Of a DNA stretch of 64,000 bases, positions 46,660-57,990 are shown piece by piece. The position numbers and the translations under genes were made by a program. The DNA comes from Macrophomina tecta. Its lineage: Eukaryota > Ascomycota > Dothideomycetes > Botryosphaeriales > Botryosphaeriaceae. Every line of letters starts with the position of its first letter. Position 1 is the stretch's first letter. The DNA is taken from positions 1,178,001-1,242,000 of the forward strand of contig JAKSGN010000002.1 in assembly GCA_024180945.1 (NCBI GenBank), in the 5' to 3' direction. Below the pieces are notes generated by a model. It searched no databases and was not told where the DNA came from. It was given only the letters and a program-made list of their open reading frames with translations.

Positions 46660-49600
46660 TGAGGATGTGGGTGTTGATATGAAGGCCGATCAAAGTGATC
46701 GACGGGTTAGTCGAATACGAAGTGCTTCTGGGGCTGAGAAGATGGCGGGATGGCGAAGTAGTATGGGAATCAGTGATCCGGGTAAGCAAATGCTGAAGGG
46801 CTCTTTTTAAGGTGGTTGCAAGTAGGGGCCTGCGGCGCTGGTGTGAAAGCTCGCGGCGTGAAGGAGGAGCACCCCTGCCATCTGAAGTGTGACGCAATGA
46901 ATACGGAATTCAGGGACCGCATTTTGAAAAGAGGATGACGAATGAGCACCCAGGGCGTTTGCGGGGTGGAGACCGGCGTGGATTGCGCGCGCTGTTGGTC
47001 TGTCTGCAGTGCGCGACACATGCGCACGGGCCCGGCGCTAGCCCATCGGAGATGATTCCGCAACCTGCCACTTGAGAACCCCGGCCGTTACGAGTCTTCG
47101 CAGCCCACCACCTGCACCGACTGCTCTCCGACTTCGAGCAATTGCCCTCCAACCCTCGCTCCACTTTACTCTGCACAACCCCCACCGCGTCTCTGTCTGC
47201 TGAGCGCCTCGCCCGCCTGAGACTCAACAATCTGCCCGTCTGCCGCCAGCCCCTCTGCCAGCCTTAGCCGCCTGCTGTACCGTCTGTACCGTGCTAGCTA
47301 GGTGATGACCACTGTCCGCAACCGGCAGTGCTGGAACACTGCTAAGAGTGTTGCTCCATGCAAAAGACTCCGCGGAGATCAATCGCCACCGCTTCTGCGA
47401 CCCATGGCCGAGCTCAGAAGCCCCCCGGCGACCCGGAAAAAAAGAAAAACCTTCTCCGAGATTGATGTACGCAAGACATGCGGTTCTCCACCCATGTTTG
47501 CATCGGCCTTCACGTCCGGCCGGCACTGCTACCTATCACAGTACTCCTCTTCGCTTCTCCTCTGGCCCCACCAATTTGTGCTTTCGTGGCTGGACTCAGG
47601 CGCACCGGTGAAATTAGCCGAGAGGGTGGGCAAAGAAACACAGAGAAGCTCCACAATCCTCTCCGGCCTTAGTGTCACCTAGGGACGGTAAACGGAAGCG
47701 CAATCCTCCAAGTGGCGAGCATCAACGTCCAACTGGCACGAGCGGACTGGTGATCAATGAGCTGTGCGGGCAGAGATTCGGCCACCGGAACATGCAGCAT
47801 GACATGCAGAGCACATGGAACCCCGGCCCCTGCTGATGGGACGACATCATTTTCCACCGGGGATGATGGCAAGCCCTTTGATTGGCTCGGAATAAATGCC
47901 GCGAATGAGAGACTGAGAATGAGGTCACCCAACTTCTCTCCCCACCTGTCCACAGCTAGTTCGGCATCCACAGCTGTCATGGAGCACGTACATTCTAACT
48001 CTATTGTTTCTCATCTACCGTTTTCACAGCATCTCCGGCGAGCGTGTAAAGGGCCTACTGCCGATCCAGATCAATTTCCCTTTTGCGGCGCGCACCTGCT
48101 GCCATCGATATCTACCTGGGCTAAGTAGGGTCATGAAGGAAAGTCGACGACTATCTCGAAGAAATGGCCTATCGGAAGACAAAGAGTACATCACTATCCT
48201 CACTCATAGTCGCACGGACACATAACTTATGATACTGCCTTCTTCGAATGAGCTGTAAGCGACAGTCCAGTGAAAGTATCTCCCGTATCAGAACATGGTC
48301 TGGAAGGTATGTTGGCATTCTCCAACTTCAGTTAATGTAATACTCAAAACGGCGGAAAAGGGTCCGGAACAGTGATCGCTAGTGCTAGCCGCCCCTTTGA
48401 GAGGCCGGTACCATACATGAATTGGCAGCTGTACGACGGCACTCATGTCGACCTAGTTATTCTAGGAAAAGCATGATTTTCGGTAGGTAGGGGAAAGTCC
48501 AGGCGATTCGGGCCTCTTTCTGGAACGAAAGAGTAGCCGCTTGCTTGTGGCTTATCAATGGCTGTTGTGCTCGAGAGCTCAAACGTCGCAATACTCCTCT
48601 TGGCCAGAAGCGAAAGCGTGTCTTGGCTGCTTGTTCCAATTTGCGCGATGCGTAGGGAGCTGCCTTGACGTGGGGCTCGAGACACGTGAGTTGAGCTTAT
48701 GACGGCATGCTTTTGCAGGGTATGGCAGTTAAAGGATCACATTAAGCCTTGGTAGACTAGGGTTAGCTCGCACAGAGTAGGTGATGCCGAGTAACGGATT
48801 TATGCGCACGAATAAGCTGTGGGGCCAACGAGAAGCTGTGGAGCAACCGGTCCGCGGCTCGATCTAGGCCATTTCTGAAAGACCCTGGTTCGGAAATGGC
48901 GCCGAAACACGCACCTGCTCCATCACTTGTTGTCCGTATCTACGAAACTGTGGCTGGCGCCACAACTGCAGTGACGGATGACGTGCCTGTTTATCATTCC
49001 TGATAACCGGTCATCCGGGTTCTAGCTGACGTTAGCACTGAAGTCAGTTGGGACAGCGTGATGTTGGATAGCAAACACCACCCTGAGAGTGGCACAGGGC
49101 TGGACCTTTCGATTTGCTATGGAACAACTTTGGGAATGTGCCGCCTAGTGTCAGTCGGTTTGACTCCGCTGAACGGGCGATTCTCACGGGCTGAGCCATG
49201 GTGGGTACGGCGAATGGAAACTTGAACCATGTGCGCGAGCGCCTGAACGTGGCTATCTGTAAAGATTTCGATTTGCGCATAGACAGTTCCGAGCAATCAC
49301 GATGAGCATGGGTTGAGATTCGCATTCCCAGTACTAGAACATGGATAAGCTGGATTGTTGACCCAGACGCGCACATATGCACCTTTCGAATGGACCATCT
49401 TGAACAGTGCGACCGGCTATAGGGACGACGACGAATTGACTGAGTGTTGGAAATACCTCTCTCTCCAAAGGGCACCCTCACACAATATGCCTCAGGGGCT
49501 TCTTCTATGTATGATTAAGCCGCATGCCAGTTCACAACTTGGTGGTAGTCGTTTGAATTTGAGCCATACGAACAGGGGACTTGGCCTGGGAGTCTGAAAT

Positions 49601-50205
49601 ATGCTCGCCACGCCATGCTCGCATTAGCCAAAGAAGAGGCCACGTCGTTTTGAACGCGAATCTTCTCGGAACCGACCGCCTCGTTTGTGTGAGGCATACC
49701 ACCAAAATCTACTCGTTCGCATTAGCGGCACTGCTTATTTTCGTCCCTGTCATAAGCGCCATACGGGAGCAACCTACTTTTCGGGCTGGAGCGTGCGGGG
49801 AAACGTGCAATTCGTCTGTACAATAAGCTTCGTTTGTGCGACGCTAAGTAGTTGCATTCCTGGTCAATAATCTACTCGCCCGTCAGTTGGACGAAAGAAC
49901 AACCCGTATCTGCCCGTCATGTGAAAAAGGCATTACTACGGCGTCCCGGAACTACGATAAAACCGGGCTTTTTATTGCTCTTGGATCAGGGGGTTCCGCG
50001 GGGTAAACAGTGCTCAAGTTGTCCGAGATCAGCCATCGGGAACGAATAAGCTTCAGGTCGGAAAGAGTAGGAAGCTAGAGAACGTTCCGCAATCACTAGC
50101 TATCGAACTCGACGCATGTTTCTGGGATTAGGGAAGATGTGCGTTGCAAATGTGGTATCATTGTGCTTTCCGAAATGCTCTGTTCGTATTACTCTCCAAT
50201 GGGGT
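46660..50205. other. Gene-poor stretch upstream of the bZIP gene
   Basis: 3.5 kb with no supportable gene. The left part should hold the bZIP promoter and leader, including overlapping minus frames near 46586-47063 that could be upstream ORFs. Other frames (e.g. 47302-47682 plus, 49044-49481 minus) show no domain or consistent splice structure. No tRNA or repeat was recognised. Confidence 0.4.
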
Positions 50206-50975
50206 TTAGGCTTCACCTCCATTTTTCCGGAACGACACTTTCTCTACTCCTACATTCTCGTTGCCGTTGGCGTCCTTTCGCAGCTGGTAGACATAAAGTA
50301 CCAAGACATCCCCTTGGACCTGCAATTGACGCGTCAGCCTGGACGAGTGCTGCCTGGAGTGGGGCATTATTCGAACATACGTCCATGAGCACAAAGCTGG
50401 GTGTTGGATCCTCCGCCTCAGTCCACCAATTCGTAGTCATGGCGCCAGTGGCTGTGCCGGGATTCACGAAGAACTTTCCCTCCATCTCGTAGGCCTCGAA
50501 GCGATGAGTGCCGCCCCACAGCAGGACATCTACGTCCATCTGGCGAGCGGCGATGAGCAGGCTGTCGGGATCGCCTGGGGGGATGATGGTGTGGCCATGG
50601 GTGAAACCAATACGCAGCGAGCCGTGGGTGACGACCTTGGAGAGGGCAAGATTGGGGGCTTCGACGTCGAAGTCGCCCTTTACGATCTGCAGGTCGGGGG
50701 CGACGCTGCGCAGGAAGTCGTAGGTATCCTTGTCGGTGAGGTTACCGAGACATAGGATCTGGCCGATTTTGCCCGGGGCAAGAAGCTTCTTGAACTGCGG
50801 GGAGGTTAGAGAGCGTGCGAGGAGGGGCGCGGCGCGAGGCGTACCTTTGCGGGAATGTCCTGGGGAGGTCGTCAGCCGGGGCGAAACGGGACTCGAGCGG
50901 GGAGGTGCAGGAGCGTACCGAAGCCCTGTCAGGAATGAAGAGGTCACCGAGACAGAGCACTAATCTCGAAGTCAT
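50206..50975 (-). CDS. VPS29: Vacuolar protein sorting protein 29 (retromer)
   Basis: Retromer subunit with a metallophosphoesterase-like fold that binds Vps35 on endosomes; it is a scaffold rather than an active enzyme (family knowledge). Four exons: 50919-50975, 50845-50859 (only 15 nt), 50381-50794 and 50206-50319; introns 59, 50 and 61 nt; product 199 aa, the normal size. Seen: [30 protein letters not shown] with both early junctions at phase 0, ILCLGNLTDKDTYDFL, VKGDFDVEAPN, IGFTHGHTIIPPGD, LLWGGTHRFEAYEMEGKFFV NPG, then VQGDVLVLYVYQL near the end. In the first metal motif the usual GDxH is GDLF, a loss of a metal ligand. Divergent from AGX1. Confidence 0.94.
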
Positions 50976-51714
50976 GGCGCGGGCACATGGACGCTTGGGT
51001 GCGGATGGTGGTTGGAGCTGGTGTTGGTGTTTGGCGAGCTGACAGCAAGCAGGAGCTCCGGCGCGCTCGAGCACGCGCCTCCTCCGCGGGCGGAGATCAA
51101 GGCGGCGGAGCGAGAACGGCGAGACCCGCCAAGCACCGCGCGCCCCCGGAAAACACGCGCCAGCGGAAGCCAGCAATGTCGGTCGTTTTCGTGCGGGAAA
51201 GGCTCCCCGGGCAGCGCGGGCACGCCAGGATGCCGGCGAACGCAACAATGACCGTCAATGGCAGCGCTGACTGTCGCAGCGGCGGGTCCAGGCGCTCAGC
51301 ACGTCCTCGAACGACCCTCTTACCCCGGACTGCACCCGAAATCGGCAAGTCTACGTACCGAGCCCTCTGAAACTTTTGTCGCCCTTGTCCGTCTCCTCCA
51401 GCAAACTCTTAAAGCTGCCCTCCGGCCTCAATTGAAAATCCAAAAACCCACATTGGCAGTGCGCAGTGGGCCCTGAACCGCCTATCTCCCACGTCACCGC
51501 GATTGCTCGTCCCGAAACCGGCACCCTGGCCACCCCGCGCCGCCTTCTAAGCCTCTACCCCTCCCTCACGTCGGCCGCCAACCTGGCTTCCCGAGCGCGT
51601 CCACGTCTAAGTCTCATCGAGAGACACCTAGACGTTAAACCTCCCCTCAACACCCCATACTCAACCGATCGCGCTTCACGACCCGACGACGACAGTTCTG
51701 ACAACAATTCCGCC
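50976..51714. promoter_or_regulatory. Divergent promoter region of VPS29 and AGX1
   Basis: 739 bases between two divergent starts, GC-rich near VPS29. Overlapping open frames on both strands are compositional. No specific motif was identified. Confidence 0.5.
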
Positions 51715-53022
51715 ATGTCTTCCCAAGCGCCGCACTCCACCCTGCTCATCCCGGGCCCGATCGAGTTCGACGATGCCGTTCTCCAGGCCATGAGTCACTA
51801 CAGGTACGTCTACGCACCGTCCTCGGCCGCACGCGGTCGCTGCAGCTCTGCCTGGCTGTTGTTTCCGACCTGCAGTCATTGACAAGGCGATCTATGCAGT
51901 GAGTCGCACGTCGGTGCGCCTTTCGTCGCGGTTTTCGGCGAGGTTCTGTCCATGCTTCGGAAGCTATTCCAAACGACCAACCCCGCATCTCAGCCATTCG
52001 TCATCTCTGGTTCGGGAACATTAGGATGGGACCAGGTTGCCGCCAACTTGACGGAGCCCGGCGATGAGGTGTTGGTTCTCCACACCGGATACTTTGCGGA
52101 CTCCTTCGCCGACTGCTTCGACACCTATGGTGCGAAGCCTACTCAGCTGAAGGCTCCCATTGGTGACCGGCCTCAGCAGGATGCTGTCGAGAAGGCGTTG
52201 AAGGAGAAGAAGTACAAGATCATCACCGTCACTCACGTTGACACCTCTACTGGCGTCCTCAGCGACATCAAGTCCTTGGCTGAGCTCGTCCACCGCGTCA
52301 GCCCCGAGACTCTCATTGTTGTGGACGGCGTGTGCAGCGTCGGTTCGGAGGAGATCCGTTTCGATGACTGGGGAATCGATGTTGTCCTCACTGCCAGCCA
52401 GAAGGCCATCGGCTGCCCGGCAGGTCTCAGCATTGTGATGGCTTCTGGACGTGCAATTGAGACGTTTAAAGCTAGGAAGACGAAGCCCGCCTCGTACTTT
52501 GGTTCCTGGAAGAACTGGCTGCCTAGTTCGTCTCCCTTTCCTGTGCCATGATTCCTACAGGAGCGCTGACCATCTACAGTTATGCAAAACTATGAGGCTA
52601 AGAAGGCTTCCTATTTTGCCACACCTTCTCCTCAACTCGTTCGCGCTCTCCACACTTCGTTGACTCAGATCCTCTCATCGCCTCTTGACGAGCGCTTCGC
52701 TCGCCACAAGGCTGTGTCGCAGAAGATCAAGCAGACCGTCGCTTCTCTTGGTCTAAAGCAGCTTGCTGAGAAGCCCGAGAATCAGGCCAATGGCATGACT
52801 GCTATCTACCTTCCTGAGGGTATCGCGGCAGCCCAGATCCTCCCCAATCTTCTTCAGAAGGGTGTTATCTTTGCTGGTGGACTGCACAAGGAGATTGCCA
52901 CCAAGTACATCCGATTTGGCCACATGGGTGTCAGTGTGACGGACTCGAAGAGGAGTGATATTGACCGCGCTCTTGATGCGCTCAAGAACGGTCTATCAGA
53001 GGCTGGATACAAGGCTCCTTAG
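51715..53022 (+). CDS. AGX1: Alanine-glyoxylate (serine-pyruvate) aminotransferase, PLP-dependent
   Basis: Class V aminotransferase converting glyoxylate and alanine to glycine and pyruvate, a route to glycine in fungi (family knowledge). Exons 51715-51803, 51900-52525 and 52580-53022; introns 96 and 54 nt; product 385 aa, typical length. Seen: STLLIPGPIEFDDAVLQAMS at the N-terminus, SESHVGAPF across junction 1, SGSGTLGWDQVAANL, VVDGVCSVGSEEIRFDDW with the PLP-binding Asp, LTASQKAIGCPAGLS with the Schiff-base Lys198, and FGHMGVSV near the C-terminus. The chain ends GYKAP, so there is no PTS1 peroxisomal signal; no obvious mitochondrial presequence either. A cytosolic enzyme is the simplest reading. 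Confidence 0.94.
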
Positions 53023-54097
53023 AGGGATTAAGAAAAATTATGAACGTCTCGTCTTCTATCTTGTCATGACTGAAACCGTTATGTTGAAGAGCTTTCCGTG
53101 TAGATTTTGGAGTCAGAGGATAAACGGGCAAGTGTAAATATGACACTACCGAAAATGGTACAGTCTGAGCGTCTCCCCCACCTTTTCGTTCGGACAAATC
53201 GCACCTGCATCTTTTTTCCTATTCCGGAAATATTTGTCGTCATTCGGTACTCGAAGGGTGCATAAGCTTCGATGTGACCCGAATGGCTCCGAATCGTCTT
53301 GTATCAACGTGCATCCCTGCGCCAATGAAGCGAGATTCCCTTCAGTCCGCTTGTCCCGCAGATGTCTTTGGTGACAGTGTGCGCTTATTGCCTGGCAATT
53401 TCCCGAAATTTACCCTCAAATCCTTCACGCGGCTAGGTACGTTCTTCCTGTGGAATTTCGCGGTTGGATTTATAGATAACTTCGATTCGGAAGACGGCCC
53501 CATGGTTAGAGTTAGACGACTTGTGCCTCTCCGTTGCTGCAAAATGCAAGTGAGGAGCGGCACGCTGAGACAGGAGGAGAGAGGCAACCAATTTCAGCTT
53601 TACACCCCGCATGTACGGCGGAGTGAACATCGCAGCGGTTTGTTCCACGTATGTGCGAAGCCGGCGTGGCGGCCAATTACATAGGAGTGGCAAGGATGTG
53701 CTCTTCCATCCTGTGTACCCCCGCATCTCAAGCACACGAGGCGGGCTGGACGACGTCGAGGTCAGACGTGATCAAATCATCGAGGCCATAGGCGGGAACT
53801 GGAGGAGCGGACGGGGCGTGAATGGGCGTTACGCAAAGCCTGTCGTGGGCACATGGTACTACTGGCTCAGATCCTGCGGAATCGGGCCAAGTTAGCTCGA
53901 ACGAGAGACGCGGTAGCTGTACCGTTTGCGTGGGCCAGTCATCTTGATCTGTGGGACTAACTTCAGCTCTGCCTCAGGAGCCTCGCTGTGGAAGGAGTAC
54001 GCCGGTGTGGGCACCCATGGTATGAGGTATATTCTTCAAAGCCGACGATGTCAACATGAACACACTCCGAGAGGGCTTAGTCTTCTCGTTGTGCTAT
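53023..54097. other. Intergenic, no gene supported
   Basis: 3' flank of AGX1 and spacer before the tRNA-Ser gene. Several 80-130 codon frames on both strands (53274-53735) have no recognisable domain. Nothing else was recognised. Confidence 0.4.
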
Positions 54098-54201
54098 GGC
54101 ACTATGGCGGAGTGGTTAACGCGCTGGCCTGCTACTTTCGGAATGGAAGAAGCTGTAAGCCAGTTCCTTCGGGAGCGAGAGTTCGAATCTCTCTGGTGTC
54201 G
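54098..54201 (+). tRNA. tRNA-Ser (GCT) with a 23-nt intron
   Basis: Acceptor GGCACTA (54098-54104) pairs with TGGTGTC (54194-54200, two G-T pairs), discriminator G54201 as expected for serine. The anticodon stem CTGGC/GCCAG (54124-54128/54159-54163) encloses CT-GCT-A + A, with the intron 54135-54157 after position 37. A long variable arm (TTCCTTCGGGAGC) marks a class II tRNA, and the T-arm GAGAG-TTCGAAT-CTCTC is perfect. T8 at 54218-54225 is a fitting RNA polymerase III terminator. Two decayed copies lie downstream. Confidence 0.92.
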
Positions 54202-54538
54202 CGTAATATAGCCCGAATTTTTTTTCCCCGCTACATCTTGACGCTGGAAGGGGAGGGGATGGTGGTGTTGGCTATTCGTACTCTTTTTGACTGGCCGTCG
54301 AATAGCTCCTCTGTTGTGTCGTAGTCCATAAGCTGTTTGAGAATGTGACGCGAGACCCGGCAGCCACTTTATTGCATGACGGCTTCGGTTGTCCACCAGT
54401 ACATTAATAGGATCCCGGATCTACAGACCACAGAACAACAGAATTTTGCTTGGGTTAAAGTGGTTCGCAACGCTTACCAGCTTGGCTTGAAGTTTTAAAT
54501 GCGTGGGAAGTAGTTGTGCATGGGACGACCTACAAGCC

Positions 54539-54620
54539 AACTCTCGCTCCCGAAGGAACTGGCTCACAGCTTCGTTTCGAAAGTGGCAGGCCAGCGCGTT
54601 AGCCACTCCGCCAAAGTGCC
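54539..54620 (-). pseudogene. Truncated inverted copy of the tRNA-Ser gene
   Basis: Reading the minus strand from 54620, the sequence follows the tRNA-Ser gene at 54098 from base 1 through the variable arm and first T-stem strand (GGCACTTTGGCGGAGTGGCT...GGGAGCGAGAGTT), then diverges, so the T-loop, second T-stem strand and 3' acceptor strand are missing. The anticodon base T is replaced (GCT to GCC) and the intron is altered by substitutions and a small deletion. It cannot fold as a tRNA. Confidence 0.85.
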
Positions 54621-55120
54621 CACAGAAGCACTGCGAGAGACCTCATGACTCTCGGAGTATTGCTGATGGAAATGTTGCTTTCATCGTAAAATATGTAGTA
54701 ATAAAGCCTTTGGGCAATGGCAGAGAGCCGCCAAACATCTGGGTGGTGCCACCTGCCGGCCGGACTCACAAACACAGCAGGCTGCAGAGCCCACCCTGCC
54801 ATGCGACTTGTTCTTTCACATTTTGTTAGGAGGGGGAGAAGAAACAACTTGCGGCAAGTTGGTGGCCAGAGCCTGCATTTCGAACAAATTCTAATTTCGC
54901 CCTCTGAGAGTTGTTATCCCGCTGTGCCTCCCTGAGGAAAACGTCGAAAAGAAGAGTGGTGCCAATTGGGCCGCTGCTTTTGCTCGTCGTCTCGCATCAA
55001 CCTCTGTTTCACGAGCACTTGGAGCGTTAGCAGGGCAACCATGAGAAAATGCCCCTATCAGCACGATTTGGCAGCTGCCGAGACTATCTGTGGCCACGAA
55101 CGAAACCATAAGCAAGGATG

Positions 55121-55140
55121 CTTCGGGAGCGAGAGTTCGA
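55121..55140 (+). pseudogene. tRNA-Ser fragment (variable arm and T-loop)
   Basis: Twenty bases, CTTCGGGAGCGAGAGTTCGA, are identical to the variable arm/T-arm of the tRNA-Ser at 54098. Both flanks differ. It covers part of the internal B-box. Confidence 0.65.
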
Positions 55141-55270
55141 CTGCCCGTATGCGTCACAAGACGAAATCTCGTTGAACCCCATATCTTCCGCCCATGAGGC
55201 TACGCAATCAAAACCGCCATCCCCCCCGGACCCATCCACCCCCGCTTCAATCACCCAATTTTCCCCACCA

Positions 55271-56584
55271 TCAAACCCTCACAAAATCCCGCTCCGCCTC
55301 CTCCTCCCCCTCCTCCACCACTATCCCCGCCTCCTCATTCCGATACAACCCACGACTCCTCACCTCCCGCACCCACAACCCCCACGGCCTCCCCACCGTC
55401 TCCCGATTCGTCTCCCACGTCCCCTCCCGCTCCTGCCTATTCAAGCACCACAACCCCACCTCCTCATCCACCTGTGGCTCTCCTACTGCTCCATCTCCTC
55501 CATACACGCCACCCCCGCCCATCACGCTCGCCACCCCAAACGCATTCTGCAGCACCATCGCGCTCGTCTGCGTCCGCGCCGCCACGCCCGTGTATACTGC
55601 CTGGAACACCGCGCCGTGCACTGTGGGCGCCGCGGTGGTGAAGCCGTGGCCGCGCATGAGCAGCGTGGTGTGCGACGGCAAAGGGTGGTCGGCGGGCTGG
55701 TTGGCGGCCGAGGGGGAAGACAGAGACGGGTCCAGGTCGGAGAGGGTGGTGAGGGCGTGGTCGGTGCAGAAGGCGGACGCGAGGGCGGCGCCGAGTCGCG
55801 GGGTGCGGACAAGGAGGTCGGCCCGGTGGCGTTGGTTGCCGTCGTCGGTTGTATAGTGGGGAGTGATATCCCAGAGGGGGACGGGGGAGCCTGTGGGGTT
55901 GATTGGTTGGTGAGTTGGGGAGTTGGTTGGCTGATGCGTGGGATTGGGCGGGTTGGGAGTTTGGGCCGCTCCTCAGGATGGAATGCTGATAAGAGGCCCG
56001 CTGTACAAGTATTTTAATTTGCCATTGCCGTGGGGAGTTGAAGCAATTCGTCCGGATGCAAGTGTCATCGGCTTTTCTGGAAATCCAAGTCCGGCCGAAT
56101 GCTTCAACTGCCCATGGTAAGGGCAGGCTGTGGTACTTCTGGTACTGATCTTGTATATGGAAGATGAAGTTGCATGGTGGAGCTGGAGAGATGACATACT
56201 GAGAAAGCCGGCCATGTGGATCGTCGGCTTTAAAGGCACACTGCTGACGCAATAGGGAAGTATGTCCGCGCAATGGCTGTGGATGACGCTGTTCACGCCC
56301 GGATACCGCTTCAGGATTTCGCTGTGGATGCAGCGCTCAGAATAGCCCGGCTTCGCATTCGGGTCCACGGGCGAGGCGTCGGAGATGTTGTATTCGAGTA
56401 TGTCGGCACGCGATGATATCAAGGCCGGAGCCAGGTTCCGGGACATGAAGAAGGTGGACGGGTTTCGAGGGTTGCGGATGGATATATGGCCGTACGCATC
56501 GACGACTCCGTGGTAATGCAGGATGTGGGAAGCGTCGATGAAGGTTGCGTATAGCGCGTCAGAGCTAGGATCATTGTCCGCCAT
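55271..56584 (-). CDS. Class II aldolase/adducin family protein
   Basis: Zinc-dependent aldolase or epimerase-like fold; substrate unknown. Exons 56200-56584 and 55271-55890 are joined across an unusually long 309-nt intron; product 334 aa. Seen: an N-terminal block with HYHGVVDAYGHISIRNP, FFMSRNLAPALI, IHSEILKRYPGVNSVIHSHC with Glu89, His102 and His104 (zinc ligands), PTIHMAGFLS at the junction, then TLLMRGHGFTTAAPTVHGAV, which supplies the third histidine and its usual context. The second exon is G/C- and simple-repeat-rich, and the C-terminus (EEGEEEAERDFVRV) is acidic. The intron contains an imperfect inverted repeat. Close homologues act on phosphorylated or free sugars, but nothing here fixes the substrate. 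Confidence 0.85.
56021..56124. repeat. Imperfect inverted repeat inside the aldolase-gene intron
   Basis: Arm 1 (56021-56062) and arm 2 (56085-56124) are reverse complements along about 40 bases with a few mismatches and one indel, best in GAGTTGAAGCAATTCGTCCGG against CCGGCCGAATGCTTCAACT. The loop is 22 nt. The whole lies within the 309-nt intron 55891-56199. Confidence 0.7.
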
Positions 56585-57159
56585 CTTTACTTCTTTTCTA
56601 GTCCCCGCCTTCTTTCTGGTGTGCAATGGTCGAAGATATGGGCCTCGCTACCCCGCGTTTGATGGAGCAACAGTGTGCCGGGATGGCTTGCGTCATCATC
56701 CAATAACCCTTGCATGCCACATGCGGAAGAAAGGTTGTTTCCACTCTACGTTTTCTCCACCTTCCCCTCGCCATCAAGTCTGACTTTGTGCTCAACGGTA
56801 CTTTTAGTAGTCCCGAGATCGAAAGGCGTTGACCTCGCCATGAAAAGATGCTTATTGCATTGCACCCTCCTCACCCATGGCCAATGGAGCTGGCACAGGA
56901 GCGCGGCATCTCTGTTGTTATCTTCAACTGATTCATTGCACAAGTCGGTTATTGTCTTTATTCTTCATTTCTTCAAGCCGCCTGGTAGCTCTGAGAGTAT
57001 TCGTGGGGCTCATCCGGGGATGACTAGCGTGGACGTTGAAGTTCGTGGTGATTTCCATAGGGCCAAGCTAAAATATTCTTGCGTGACGCTATATATACTC
57101 TTTGATCCTGGAGGTACCCTTTTTCGAATATTGACTGGAAAGGAATAGATCGTCGTTTC
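56585..57159. promoter_or_regulatory. Upstream region of the aldolase-like gene
   Basis: 575 bases; the left part should be the aldolase-like promoter. Small frames without protein character. No defined element was seen. Confidence 0.4.
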
Positions 57160-57990
57160 CGAGATGGACAATGACCGTTCGACTTGGCCTCGTTCGTGCC
57201 AGACTCAGATTGGACCCATCTCTCGAGCCGTTCTCGTAACAAGTCTGCAGTATCCTTCGATAGAGCCCTGTCGAGTTCCGCTATGAGCTTCTTGCAAGCC
57301 GGGCTGCCGGTAGGAGATATCATCCGCAGACTGAAGTCTACATCCAGAACACCTAGAGAGTCCCAGTCCTCAACGTGTCCTTTACGGTCTGGCATCCGCA
57401 AAGAATGTGCCCATTGGCACGGCTTCTCCCAGGCCTTCCGAGCTTTCTCATCCTCTTCCACGAAAGCTTCGAGTTCGTAGTAATATCGGTTGAGCCTGAG
57501 GGACGCCCGAATATCTGTTTTGCTAAGCTCCTGTTTTCCTTCGATACTTTTATTTTTTTTTTTCAACTCCGCCTCAGAAACCTTGTCGAGAGTTGAAGTT
57601 GCCCGCTCAAGTCGCTCCAGCTTATCTTGAAGGGGCTTCGTTCTTGTAGAGCGCAAAGGCAATCCGGTAGAATGTTGAAGGCACACGCGGCGTATTGGCA
57701 TGCTTCGAGGCTTCATAGTAAGCCATCTAATCTTTCCAGTCTTTTTCGGTAGGCTCTTCCTCATGTAAGCCCTTTTTCCTCTTGAATTGTCTCCTGAGCC
57801 TGTCTCCGAGATCAACATCGTGCCTTCTTACGGCGTTTTCATCCTCGCTTCCCTGGGAAACGAGTCCTCAGGTTCTGGTGCTGGGCTCCTTTATGGTTTC
57901 AAGCTCCGGTTGAACGCTTTTGTAGCCTTCGTTGCCCCAATCGCGCCTATGGGTTTCTTCAGAGAAAGCACGTCGCGCTGAAAAGTTGCT
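57160..57990 (-). pseudogene. Decayed or mis-split coiled-coil protein gene, family unknown
   Basis: Protein-like sequence runs down the minus strand but changes frame. One frame near 57985-57630 reads FSEETHRRDWGNEGYKSV, GSEDENAVRRHDVDLGDRL, YYEASKHANTPRVPSTFYRI, with three in-frame stops. A second frame from about 57650 to 57170 is open and reads LERLERATSTLDKVSEAEL, NRYYYELEAFVEEDEKARKA, SLRMPDRKGHVEDWDSLGVL, ELDRALSKDTADLLRERLER. The longest continuous frame is 57024-57818. The pieces look like one helical, coiled-coil-rich protein broken by at least one frameshift and stops. I do not recognise the family. A splice model could rescue part of it, but I found no intron that removes all stops. 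Confidence 0.45.

Larger units (their letters stand above)
54202..55270. other. Intergenic with tRNA-Ser relics
   Basis: Apart from the two tRNA-Ser relics listed separately, no gene or repeat was recognised here. The right end is the 3' flank of the aldolase-like gene. Confidence 0.45.

Noticed and set aside
47302..47682. 126-codon plus frame upstream of the bZIP gene
   Set aside because: No domain and no supporting splice or conservation signal; composition consistent with chance.
55118..56017. 299-codon plus frame over the aldolase-like gene
   Set aside because: It is a His/Pro/Arg-rich antisense shadow of the conserved minus-strand exon, which has the zinc-binding histidines.
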